Positions 8,750 to 19,221 of a stretch of 46,354 nt of DNA are shown here, piece after piece. Made by a program: the position numbers and the translations under genes. This DNA is from Ignavibacteriales bacterium (GTDB taxonomy: Bacteria; Bacteroidota; Ignavibacteria; Ignavibacteriales; Melioribacteraceae): assembly GCA_020635285.1 (NCBI GenBank), contig JACKAB010000015.1, forward strand, positions 1 through 46,354, read 5' to 3'. Position 1 is the stretch's first letter. Each line of letters starts with the position of its first letter. The notes below the pieces were generated by a model. That model did no database searches. It saw only the letters and a program-made list of their open reading frames with translations, and had not been told where the DNA came from.

Positions 8750-9817
8750 ATGAGTGCACAAAATAAAAAAGCAATTCCAAAATAAAATTTCTTTTGGGGG
8801 AGCATTAATTTTAGCAATAGCTGTAATCTATTTTGCAGTTGGAAATCCATTGCCAAATGAAAAATGTAGTAGGTACAATTGGTGGTGTTGAAAAGCAAAA
8901 AAAATATCAGAAAGAGCAAATTTCTGCAGGTGATGTTGCACTTGAGAATTCAGATGTAAATACTTTATTACAAAATGATAAAATTCAAAAGTTTTTAAAG
9001 GATGAAAATTTTTCTGAAGGCAATGAATAATCCGAATTTTCTTAAAGCTGCTCAAAATGCTGATTTGTTAAAAGCTATGCACGATCCAAATTTTGCCAAA
9101 GCAATCAATGATCCATCATTTTTAAGAGTGATGAATAATGCAGATTTTCTAAAAGCTGCAAATAATCCAGATCAATTAAAAGCTATGACTGATGCTTCAT
9201 TTTTGAAAGCTTCGAATGATCCACAATATTTGAAAGCCATTAGCAATAGTGATTATCTTAAAGCAATGAGCAATGCAGATTTCTTAAAAGCTATGGAAAA
9301 TGCTGATTTCTTAAAGGCAATGAAAGATCCATCATTCTTAAAAAGTGCAAGCAATGCAGATTTCTTAAAAGCTTCAAAAGATCAAGATTTTCTAAGAGCT
9401 GCCAAAATGCTGATTTCTTAAAAGCAATAAAAAATACTGACTTCCTAAAAGCTGCTAATAGTAAAGATTTTAGAACAGCTGTAAGTAATGCTGATTTTCT
9501 AAAAGCCGCCAAAAATGCTGACTTTCTAAAAGCTGCTTCCAATGCAGATTTCTTAAAAATTGCTGCTAATTCAGACTTTAGAAGTGCGTTAAATAATGCT
9601 GATTTTCTAAAAAGCTGCGGCTGATCCAAGTTTTCTAAAAGCAATGAGTAGTACTGATTTCTTAAAAGCTGTTAATGATCCTACATTCTTAAAAGCAGCT
9701 AATAATCCTGATTTCCTAAAAGCAATGAGTGAACCAGATTTTCTAAAAGCAGCCAACAATGCTGATTTCCTAAGAGCAATAAATAGCGAAGATTTTTACG
9801 AGCAAGGAAATAAGTAA
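8750..9817 (+). CDS. Single-pass membrane protein with 29 nine-residue FLKA repeats, frameshifted
   Basis: ATG 8750 follows a GAGG site. Correcting short indels near 8770-8800, 8863, 9010, 9402 and 9613 gives one protein of about 355 residues. The N-terminus parallels that of the gene at 6164: a KSNSK-like tail, a membrane helix ('ALILAIAVIYFAV') and NVVGTIGG. A charged linker (about 50-85) follows, then 29 perfect-length nonapeptides of consensus F-L-K-A-[MA]-x-[ND]-[AP]-D, and a short FYEQGNK tail. I know no named family for this repeat. Each unit probably forms a short helix and turn, giving a periplasmic solenoid or fibre; this is inference. Expressed from the ECF-type site at 8671, with a strong terminator after it. 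Confidence 0.8.
9011..9793 (+). repeat. 29 tandem coding repeats of 27 bases
   Basis: Exactly 783 bases, 29 x 27, encoding F/Y-L-K-A nonapeptides. Units differ in sequence (for example FLKAMSNAD, FLKASNDPQ, FRSALNNAD), so this is a diverged coding array. Phe at position 1, Lys-Ala at 3-4 and Asp at 9 are best kept; variation is largest at positions 5-8. Confidence 0.9.
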
Positions 9818-9843
9818 AAACTTAAAATTATTTACACTCCCCA

Positions 9844-9880
9844 AAGGTATGCTGTGTTTTGCACGGCATATCTTTATTAT
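9844..9880 (+). terminator. Rho-independent terminator
   Basis: A 13-base stem AAGGTATGCTGTG / CACGGCATATCTT with two wobble pairs and loop TTTTG, followed by a T-rich stretch. It lies 27 bases after the nonapeptide gene and closes that transcript. Confidence 0.8.
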
Positions 9881-9916
9881 TTTTAAATTGTTAACGTAAA
9901 TCCAAGCGAATTTTAA

Positions 9917-12909
9917 ATGAAGAAATTATTAGTACTAACACTCTTATCACTTCTAGTATTTACTAATGTGCCAGCACAATTTTATAACATTTTAACTCCT
10001 AATCAGAGGCTAATCTATTATGGCGATGCATCTTCATATATGGTTGATTATGTTGGAAGTTGTGTAGAAAATTCATTCCGTTATCACAAAGCATTATATC
10101 ATTACACTCCTTCTGAAAAAGTGAGTGTAATAATGCATGACCTTAATGATTATGGGAATGCTGGTGCAAGTACAATTCCTAGAAATTTTGTAATGATTGC
10201 TATTGCCCCTTCAAATTTTGTTTATGAAACTGCTCCGGCTAATGAAAAGAATTAATACAACCATGAATCATGAATTTGTTCATATAGCAACATTAGATGC
10301 TGCAAATAGTAGGGATAAATTTTATCGATCGGTATTTGGCAAAGTGGCTGAAGCTTCTGAAAATCCTTTAACGATGATATATAGTTTCTTAACTACTCCA
10401 AGAAGGGCTTCTCCCAGATGGTACAGAGAAGGGATTGCTGTTTATCTTGAGACTTGGATGGCTGGAGGTATAGGTAGAGCCATGGGAGGGTTCGACGAAA
10501 ATGGTTTTTAGAACTCTAGTAAAAGAAAATGCAGTTATTCATGATCTTGTAGGATTAGAATCTGAAGGAACTCAAACTGATTTTCAGGTAGAAGTAAATG
10601 CATACCTTTATGGCACTAGATTTATGAGCTATCTTGCGTTAAAATATGGTTCGGAAAAGTTAATAGAGTGGACATCAAGAAATGAAGATAGCTATGCATA
10701 TTTTGGCTCTCAATTTAATAATATTTATGAATTGAATTTGAATGATGCTTGGTTAGAGTGGATCAAATGGGAAAGAAACTTTCAAAAAGATAACATAAAG
10801 AAAAATTAATAAATACCCGGTTACGCCTTTTCGAAATATTACCGACAATACTTTGGGCTCATTATCACGTCCCTATTTTGATCGGGGAAAAATAAAATTT
10901 ATGCTGCCGTCAATTATCCGGGACAAACAGCTCACATTGCATCAATTGACATAAGTTCAGGATCAGTAGAAAAAATTATTGATGTTAAAGGACCTGCACT
11001 TTATTTTGTTACATCACTAGCTTATGATTCAACAAATCAAAAATTATTTTATACATCTGATAATAATGATTGGCGAGATTTATTGGAAGTGGATTTAAAT
11101 ACTCGAAACTCAAAAGTCCTTATTGAAGAGGCCAGAACTGGAGAGTTGACATTTAATAAAGTTGATAATTCATTATGGGGAATTAGACATTTCAATGGAA
11201 TTGCTACGATTGTTAGAATCCCTACCCATACAATGAATGGAATCAGATATATTCTTTACCATACGGAAAGACGATGTATGATATCGACATTTCAAATGAT
11301 GGTAAAACTATTATTGGTGCACTTGCAGAAATTAATGGAACACAACTTCTCATAAAATATGATATAGATAGTTTAATCTTAGGTGCAATCAAATTTGATA
11401 CACTCTTTAATTTTGAGAATAGCCTGCCTGCCAATTTTACTTTTTTCAGATGATGATAAATATTTATTTGGTTCATCTTATTATTCAGGAGTATCAAATA
11501 TTTTCAAATACGATTTTGAAAAAAGGATATGGAAATTTTAAGCAACTGTGAAACGGATTATTCCGACCATTACCAATCTCTCAAGATTCGCTTATTGCTT
11601 TTATATATAATAGTCAGGGTTTCTCACCAGTTATGATGGAGAATAAACCATTGCAAAATGTAGCAGCAATTAATTATTGGGACAAGAAATTGTAGAAGCA
11701 GACCCAATTGTAACAACGTGGGCGGCACCTCCGCCTTCTTCAATCAATTTTGATTCTCTTACTATTGAAAAGGAGAATATAATGCGTTTGCACATATAGG
11801 ATTTGCAACTGCATACCCAATTGTGGAAGGGTACAAAGAATTTGTTTCATACGGTATGAAATTTAATCTTTCAGACCTGATCGGATTTCAAAACTTTGGA
11901 ATAACTGCATCATATTCTCCAAATAGATTATTGCCTGAGAATGAAAGATATCATCTAGCTTTAGAATATTCTCATTTTGGTTTTGAGGCATCTGCTACTT
12001 TAAATAATTCAGATTTTTATGATTTATTTGGGCCGACTAAAAGCAGCAGAAAAGGATATTCAATAGGGGCTAAATACCATGCAAATCTTATTTACGATAC
12101 ACCTGAGATTATGGATTACAATATTTATGCAAGTTATTATGGTAATCTGGAAAGACTGCCTAGTTATCAAAATATAATTGCTTCTTACGATAGATTTTAA
12201 ATGCGGGCTTTACTCTTAATTATAAGGATGTTAGAGCATCGCTTGGTGCCGTTGACTATGAAAAAGGCGTAAAGTGGAGTTTTAACACCAACAATAATTA
12301 TGTTGTAAAAACTTTATTTCCTCATGTTCACACAAATTTGGATTATGGTTTTGCCCTTCCAATAAATCACTCATCTATTTGGTTGAGAAGTTCTGCAGGA
12401 TATTCTTATGGTGATAGGGATGAACCATTTGCTAATTTTTATTTTGGTGGTTTTGGAAATAATTATGTTGATAATCTACCTGAGAAAAGGTACCGAGAAT
12501 ATTATAGTTTCCCCGGTGTTGAACTAAACAGCATAGGAGGAACTAATTATGGGAGTTAATGCTTGAGTGGAATCTTCCTCCATTGCGTTTTAGTAATTTA
12601 GGATTTTCTTCATTTTTCATAAATTATGCAAGGACGTCATTTTTCTCAAATATATTGGCAACAAATATTGATTCAAAAATTTATAAAAGATCCTTGGCTA
12701 ATATTGGTGCTCAAGTCGATTTTAAATTCATTATATTTTTTCATCTAAAAATGACATTTTCAGTTGGGTATGCAATGGCTTTTGAAAAAAATCTTAAGCC
12801 TACTGATGAAATAATGTTTTTCTTTAAAAATTCTTTAACCTATGATAGAAATTCTCGTAAGCCTCTTACCAGTTTTTATATTTTTACTGGCTTTAATTTA
12901 TTTAGATAG
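9917..12909 (+). CDS. Secreted HExxH metallopeptidase with TolB-like propeller and C-terminal beta-barrel, heavily frameshifted
   Basis: A signal peptide ('MKKLLVLTLLSLLVFTNVPA') is followed by a gluzincin-like domain with zinc motif 'TTMNHEFVHIATLDA' and 'PRWYREGIAVYLETW', whose Glu is a likely third ligand. TolB/WD40-like blades come next ('LAYDSTNQKLFYTSDNN', 'GKTIIGALAEINGTQLL', 'DDDKYLFGSSYYSGVSN'). The last 400 residues are outer-membrane-barrel-like ('GFGNNYVDNLPEKRYREY') and end in Phe-Arg. About ten single-base breaks (near 10250, 10500, 10800, 10890, 11225, 11445, 11520, 11560, 11690, 11780, 12197 and 12555) split one protein of about 995 residues. It may be intact in the real genome or a pseudogene. 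Its last 68 bases overlap the PrsW-like gene. Confidence 0.72.
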
Positions 12910-13830
12910 TTATAAACTTGTAAAAATTACAACCGTATCGTTAGTCATTCTAATTGGCTTCGCAGCTGCTTTAATAAGTTTTACAATAACAAAATTTCTT
13001 CTTACCAACTTTTCATTTGAACTTTCACTTTATACAAAATACGGTTCGCCAATTATTGAAGAAACAATAAAAGCCAGTTTTATTATTTATATGATTTCAA
13101 AAAAACAAATTGGTTTTACAGTTGATGCAGCTATTTACGGCTTTGCAATCGGTGCGGGATTTTCATTCATCGAAAATATTTATTATTTAAATGTTCTGGA
13201 GTCTTCAAATTTATTTCTTTGGATTATCAGAGGTTTTGGAACTGCCGTTATGCACGGCGGAACTACAGCAATCTTTTCAATCATTACAAAAATTTATTTG
13301 ATAGAAGTGAGAATTTAAAATTTAAAATTTTTTATTGGCTTTATTTTCTGCAATAATAATTCATTCATTCTTTAACCATTTGCTATTGCCGGCAGTAGCT
13401 ATTACAGTTTTACAGTTAATCTTACTTCCAGCACTTTTTAGTGTTTGTCTTTCACAGAAGTGAATTGGCTTTACAAGAATGGATGGATAGTAATATTGAT
13501 AATGAAGTTGAAATTCTTGATCAAATTAACAAGGGAATTTTTTCTGAATCCCATGCTGGAGAATATTTGTTATCACTTAGAAATAAATTTTCAGGAATAG
13601 TTTTATCGGATATGCTTTGCTTAATAAAAATACATTTGGAATTATCAGTAAGGGCAAAAGGAGTATTGCTTTTAAGAAAAGCAGGCTTGCCGGTAATCAT
13701 TGAAGAAGAAGTAAAAGATAAATTAGAAGAATTAAAATATTTGGAAAACAGTATCGGAACAACTGGGAAACTAGCCGTAGCTCCAATTTTAAAACTAGCA
13801 CCTGAGATTTATGGCAGCTTTTTTTGTTAG
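12842..13830 (+). CDS. PrsW-family intramembrane metalloprotease, frameshifted
   Basis: Multi-pass protein with the PrsW (M82) signature: 'PIIEETIKASFI' (EE..K), 'DAAIYGFAIGAGFSFIEN' and 'RGFGTAVMHGGTTAIF' with conserved His. The frame breaks near 13300-13330 and again near 13450, between a further membrane segment ('LLALFSAIIIHSFFNHLLL') and a soluble C-terminal region ('ELALQEWMDSNIDNEVEILD') ending at 13830. Total is about 329 residues. In B. subtilis PrsW makes the first cut in the anti-sigma factor RsiW. With an ECF sigma/anti-sigma pair 5 kb upstream on the same strand, a similar job is possible but inferred. The start overlaps the preceding gene by 68 bases. Confidence 0.82.
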
Positions 13831-13833
13831 GTA

Positions 13834-13867
13834 AATGATAAGTGAGGTAGTTCAACTTTTTATCATT
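13834..13867. terminator. Weak hairpin between convergent genes
   Basis: AATGATAA / TTATCATT eight-base stem with an 18-base loop right after the PrsW-like gene, followed by mixed sequence. It could terminate either of the converging transcripts, but the stem is AT-rich. Confidence 0.3.
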
Positions 13868-13938
13868 CTACGATGAGAAATATTAATAAGTGGTTAATAA
13901 TTTTTTCCTCAACTCCTCATGAATCATTTTAGCATTAT

Positions 13939-16091
13939 TTAGTAAAATTTTAATTCCTTCATCTTCCCTAACTGTATCCAAAAAGAATCATTTTGCATGG
14001 AAGGATAACTAACGTAACCCAAGTCTATTGCTTTCCTTAATGCCCTCTTGCAATCTTCGGTCTTACTTAATAGTCCATAAATTCGTGCAATTTCATAAAA
14101 TATTTCGCTATCTGCTGGATTTTCCAATTCTCGTTTTAAGTTATATTCTGTAGCTTTATCAATATTTCCGTTCATAAATTCAACCAAGGAATTTGCAAAA
14201 TAGAATTCACCTATTTCATCTTTCATATCAATAACTTGATTGAGATAATTTTTTGCTAGGTCTTTTTCTACCTGCTCTAAAAGCAACCTCCCTAAATAAT
14301 TTAGTGAAAAAGGACTTTGCAAATCCAAATTATAGGTTTTAAAATTTCATCGAAGTTTCCCAAGAACATATCTGTAATAATTGAAGATCTAAATCGTGAA
14401 TTATTTGAATCAATATTTTTAGCAATAGCCGCTTCATTTTTTTGATTCCTCCAGAAAGCCAACATATCTGTAATGATAGCTAAGTGCAAAATGCAGATAT
14501 GGATCATTCGGATTTATTTTAAGGGCTCGGATGATCATATTATGCGCATCTTCATGTCTGCCATTGTCTGTATAATGCATTCCTAAATTTGCAAGTGCGG
14601 GTATCAAATTTTCATTTAGTGATAAAGCCTTTAAAATGATTCTTCGGCTTTTTTTTGTGCTACTGAAGTACTTGTGCCAACTTGTGATAATTGGTTGTAA
14701 CGAGAGCCCAATTCCATATAGGCCGGAGCATAATTTGGATCTAATTTAATTGCATCGTTTAGTTTGTCAATGGCCTTCTTATTCCCCTCTACACTAGTTG
14801 GATAGGAAATTGCACGTAGATAAAACTCATAAGCCATTTGGCTATGAGGAGCCTCTGGTTTCATTCGTTCCCGTTCTTCTTCGGAGAATTGAATTTTTAG
14901 TCCTGAGACTACTTTCTGCGAAACAATATCTTGAAGCTCAAATACATTTTTATATTGTATTTCAATTGGTTCACGCCAAATCATCTGGTCTGCGTTAAGA
15001 TCTATTAACTCGATATTTAATCTAATGGTATCCGATTCTTTCAGATAGTTCCCGGCTAAAATATAATTCACATTGAGTTCAATGCCCGCTTCCCTCACAT
15101 CAACAAACTCATTTTGATATTTACGAACAGAGCTTGACGGACGAATAAGAACATTACTGGAATAAGCCATTGACCCAATGATTTGATCCGCAAGTGCAAA
15201 ACCTAAAAAATTGGTTTGCGGATCATTCATTATATTCGAAAATGGAAGGACTGCTAACTTTTTAATTTCAGTATTATTAGAAACTGCAGAAGACTTCGCA
15301 TAATCAAGGTCTTCCAGTAATTCACTTATTTGATTATATCTTTTATTGCAATCTTTCTCTAACGCTTTTTGAATAATTTTTTTAATTGAAACATTACTTT
15401 CAATTTCATCAAGAATTTCCGGTTGTTCATTTAAGATAGAATAAATTATTGCTTGATCATATTGTCCTTTAAACGGCAACTCACCCGTAAACATTTCATA
15501 TAGAACTACGCCAAATGACCAAATGTCTGCTTGCTGATTAACATCTTCACCCCGAGTTTGTTCAGGTGACATATAAGCAGCAGTACCTATAGTTGAACCA
15601 AATGCACTTACCTCTTTGCCAAGGCCAATTTTAGCCAAACCAAAATCCATTATTTTAACTCTGCCATCAACGTTTATCATTATGTTCGATGATTTTATAT
15701 CTCTATGAATAATTCCTTTTTTGTGAGCAGTCTTCAATCCTTCTGCTATTTGTCGGGCAATGGTTTGCTTTTCATCCTCGTTTTCAAATCCTGATTGAAT
15801 TTTATCTTTTAATTCTACGCCGTTAATTAATTCCATCACAATAAACATTTCATTTTGGGTTTCTTCAATGGCATAAATATGTGCAATATTGGGATGATTC
15901 AACGCGGCTGCGGCTTGAGCTTCAATTTCAAATCGCTCACGCTCTTCTTCATTTGATGTGATATAACTTGGTAAAAACTTAATTGCAACTTCACGTTTAA
16001 GTTTGTTATCCTCAGCTTTATATACCACACCCATTCCGCCTTCGCCGAGTTTCTCTATAATTTTATAATGTAATATTGATGAGCCAAGCAT
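13939..16091 (-). CDS. Ser/Thr protein kinase with TolB-N-like and TPR regions, frameshifted C-terminus
   Basis: Starts at ATG 16091; a TTG 12 bases upstream is also open. PknB-like kinase: 'GEGGMGVVYKAED', invariant Lys in VAIKFLP, 'HRDIKSSNIMI', 'MDFGLAK', 'GTAAYMSPEQTRGE' and 'DIWSFGVVLYEMFTGELPFK'. Residues about 280-410 resemble the TolB N-terminal/FlgO-like domain ('LAVLPFSNIMNDP', 'YILAGNYLKESDTIRL'). TPR units follow. The frame breaks near 14635, 14440 and 14335, and TPRs continue ('ALINENL'-like region, then 'DLQSPFSLNYLGRLLLEQ') to the stop at 13939, about 715 residues. No membrane helix is obvious. Last gene of the minus-strand kinase/phosphatase cluster. Confidence 0.85.
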
Positions 16092-16133
16092 ACTTTTTAT
16101 CAAATTTTATTTTTATGAAATCTTAAATAATAT

Positions 16134-16556
16134 TTACTCAATAATAATTTTCGGTGGTGAACCGCCAATAGCAAAAGCTCCGTTTGCTGTGCAGAAGACT
16201 GCATACTCATAGGTACCGGCTAGCACATCACTTTTTACTTTTAACTTCAGCTTTTTACCATCTTTTACAAATTTTGTATAACCGTTAGTTAAACTATCTG
16301 CGGGACTATCAGCATCAAATAAAAAGTCCGGGAATTGAAAGTAGGCATCCGAGCCTTCGACAGTCCACTGAATTTTAGCATTCTTTTTAACTTTAACTTT
16401 AAATTTAGTGTAATCTGAAGCATCAACAACTCTCCAGACACCATCAACTTTTACAACCTTTAATTCAACTCCTGGTGCAGGTGACATTGTGTACATCCCT
16501 AATAGCAGCATAGCTAATAAAGATGCTGTGAATAATATTGATATTTTCTTTCTCAT
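16134..16556 (-). CDS. Small secreted cupredoxin-like beta protein without copper ligands
   Basis: 140 residues from ATG 16556. A signal peptide ('KISILFTASLLAMLLLGMYT') precedes a beta-rich domain with alternating Lys-Val strands ('FKVKVKKNAKIQWTVEG') and a plastocyanin-like end ('GTYEYAVFCTANGAFAIGG', then PPKIIIE). The fold suggestion comes from the GTYEYAVFC pattern. There is a single Cys and no histidine in the mature part, so type-1 copper binding is unlikely. It lies between two kinase genes in the same direction, perhaps an exported partner or substrate; role unknown. Confidence 0.75.
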   Translation of the reverse strand: MRKKISILFTASLLAMLLLGMYTMSPAPGVELKVVKVDGVWRVVDASDYTKFKVKVKKNAKIQWTVEGSDAYFQFPDFLFDADSPADSLTNGYTKFVKDGKKLKLKVKSDVLAGTYEYAVFCTANGAFAIGGSPPKIIIE

Positions 16557-16616
16557 TTCGTTCCCCAAATTAGTGATTGATATATTTTTCTAATAGATAT
16601 TTTCCATTACATTCTG

Positions 16617-19210
16617 TTAGTCATTATCTTGTTTTACTAAAACCTTATATCTTGCATCAGCAATTAGTTCTTTCAATTCGGGTTGATTTTCAATATCCGA
16701 TTGAGAATATCCCTTTTTAATTGCGTCTTCAATCCAGTGCAATGACTGGTCTCGGTTCCCAAGTTTTTCATAAATAGTGGCTGCTCGGAAAATTACTTGA
16801 ACATTTTCAGGAGCTATTAATAATGACTTTTTTAATAAGTTCAACGATTTATCTTCATCCCCAATATCAGCATAATAGGAGGCAAGATTCGAGATAAGAT
16901 CAGGATCTTTAGGATTAATTTTTACTTGTTCTTCTGCAATTTTAATTGCCTGCTTATAGGTTTCTAATGCTTTGCTTTTTTTGGCCGGAACTTCTGAATA
17001 TGCCGCTGCTAAATTTCCCCATGTTAAATAATTCTTATCATTCAATTTTAATGCTTCTTCATAGGTTAAGGCAGCATCTTCATAATTTTTCTCAATAAAA
17101 TACAAAGTTCCTAAATTTGAATAGATATTATATGATTTTTTAATTTCGAGAGATTTTTCAAACATATCTCTTGCATCTCCCCATTTTTCGAGCATATAAT
17201 AGATTCCCCCAAGATTATTATACCCGCGATAATTATCCGGAGTTAATTTTATAACCATTTTGAATTGTTCAATAGCATTATCATAATTTCCATTTTTATA
17301 ATAATGTACTCCTAAATCATTATAGCCTGCCCAGTAATTTGGTTTTATTTGAATTGCCCTTTTAAATATTTTTTCAGCTTCATTTTCTTTACCCATTAAT
17401 TCATAAGTTTTTGCAAGCTCACGGTTCGCTTGAGCATGATTAGGTTCAATTTTTAATGCTCGCCTAAATTCAACAATGGCTTCGTCGTACTTACCTGTTC
17501 CAGAGAATATCATGCCTAATGTAACACTTACGGGTATCAGCAGACTATCAATTTTAAATGCTTGTTTACTTTCTTTAAGAGCCGAGTTCACAAGGTTTGT
17601 ATTTTTAGTAATCTCATATTTACGCCAATAAGATTCACCTAAACCTGCATATGCTAATGAATAGAGCGAGTCAGAATCAACCGCAAGACTGAATAAATTT
17701 ATAGCTTCATCAACATTTTCAATATTTTCATAGCGCTGTAAATAGCCTTTTGCCTGCAGATAATATGCATAAGCTTCCGGTTTCGAAGTACCGCCCGAGC
17801 TGATTAAATCGCTTACGCTCTCATCCATTTCGATGTGGAGCATCTCTAATAATTTAATAACCGATTTATCTTGCAAGGAAGCAATATCTGATTCCTTAAT
17901 ATCAATCACCGACGAATTAAGTTGACGAAGATTAACCGCATCAACAAGATTAATATTTAAACGATATAAATTATTTAGAAATTGAAGACTACCTGTGACT
18001 GCTAAATTTACTCCAAACATTTGGTTAGCTTCTTTCGGACTGTTTATTTTATTACTTAATACTTCACTTGAAGGTACAATCCACAAAGTACCTTTTAATT
18101 TTTCTATTTGTGTAAGTTTACTTGAAAGTGTTTCCATTAATCCGTCGCAAAATGCTTGCTGATTCTTATCCCTCCAATATTTGTAAGCGGTAAAATTAAT
18201 AGATGTTGTTCCTTGGAAACCGTATTTAAGCCGGCAATCTCTTTAACTTTTTCCCAACCGAACGGTAAAATAATAGAACCTATTATAAGGCTAAATATTA
18301 AACCACCAATAAAAAAAACCTATTTAGCTTTATTCTTTTTATCAGGTAAATTGGAAATTTTAATTGGAGTTGTATTAAACCCATAATCAGGATCCACTCG
18401 ATACATTTCCAGATCATTTAAGAGTTGACTTGCGTTTTGATAGCGAACAGCTTGATCTTTCGCCAGACATTTTTCAACAATACGAATTAAACTTGAAGAA
18501 CAATTTTCTGCATAATTTGTTATCGGATCAGGTTCTTCATTTAGTATAGAATATATTATTGCTTGTTCGTAATCTCCTTTGAAAGGAACTTGACCTGTTA
18601 ACATCTGATACATTACAACGCCAAAAGACCATATATCACTTTGCTGATTTACTTCTGAACCTTTCGCTTGCTCTGGGGACATATATGCCGCTGTTCCCAT
18701 TGTTAAACCAATTTTTGTAACACTCGGGTCGTTTAATGTTTTTGCCAATCCAAAATCAAGTATTTTAACCTCACCACGATTTGTAATCATAATATTTGCA
18801 GGCTTAATATCTCGGTGAGTTATTCCAGCTTCGTGTGCTCTTGCCAATCCATTTGCTATTTGAATACTGTATTCAACAATAACTGAAATTGGTAGTTTTC
18901 CCTTCTCTAATTCATCTTTTAGTGTGCTGCCTTCGTAATAAGCCATTACAATAAAAAGTTGCCCATCTTCAGTTTTATTAATATCATAAATAGTACAAAT
19001 ATTCGGATGATCAAAAGAGGATGCCGCTTTCGCTTCTGAAATAAATCTTTGTTCTGCCTCTTCATCTGTTAACATGTGATTAGGCAAAAACTTTAACGCA
19101 ACAATACGTTCAAGTTTTTCGTCTTTGGCTTTATATACAACCCCCATTCCGCCAATGCCGATTTTTTCAATTATTTGATAATTCGATATTTTTTTTTCTA
19201 TCAAGTTCAT
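16617..19210 (-). CDS. Transmembrane Ser/Thr kinase with TolB-N-like domain and TPR tail, two frameshifts
   Basis: The kinase domain (1-275) has 'GIGGMGVVYKAKDEK', VALKFLP, 'HRDIKPANIMI', 'ILDFGLAK' and 'GTAAYMSPEQAKGS'. The frame stops near 18320, but the next frame gives a membrane helix ('FFIGGLIFSLIIGSIILPFG') and 'KEQHLLILPLTNIGG', the start of a TolB-N/FlgO-like domain. After a second break near 18178 it runs openly to 16617 through 'LAVTGSLQFLNNLYRLNINL' and about nine TPRs ('YNNLGGIYYMLEKWGDAR'). The total of about 864 residues is typical of such TPR kinases. It begins 12 bases after the ABM-like gene. Confidence 0.87.
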
Positions 19211-19221
19211 ACTATTGAATT

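Noticed and set aside
9291..9644. 117-codon open frame on the minus strand
   Set aside because: Antisense shadow of the FLKA repeat array; it is repetitive only because the sense strand is.
9011..9793. Regular 27-base repeats as a CRISPR or minisatellite
   Set aside because: Units diverge at third codon positions and keep one nonapeptide in phase, with no spacers; it is coding sequence.
6995..14640. Separate small genes for each fragment
   Set aside because: Adjacent fragments continue the same family domains in a neighbouring frame, so they are parts of single genes.
16134..16556. Copper-binding plastocyanin
   Set aside because: The mature domain has no histidine, so type-1 copper ligands are missing.
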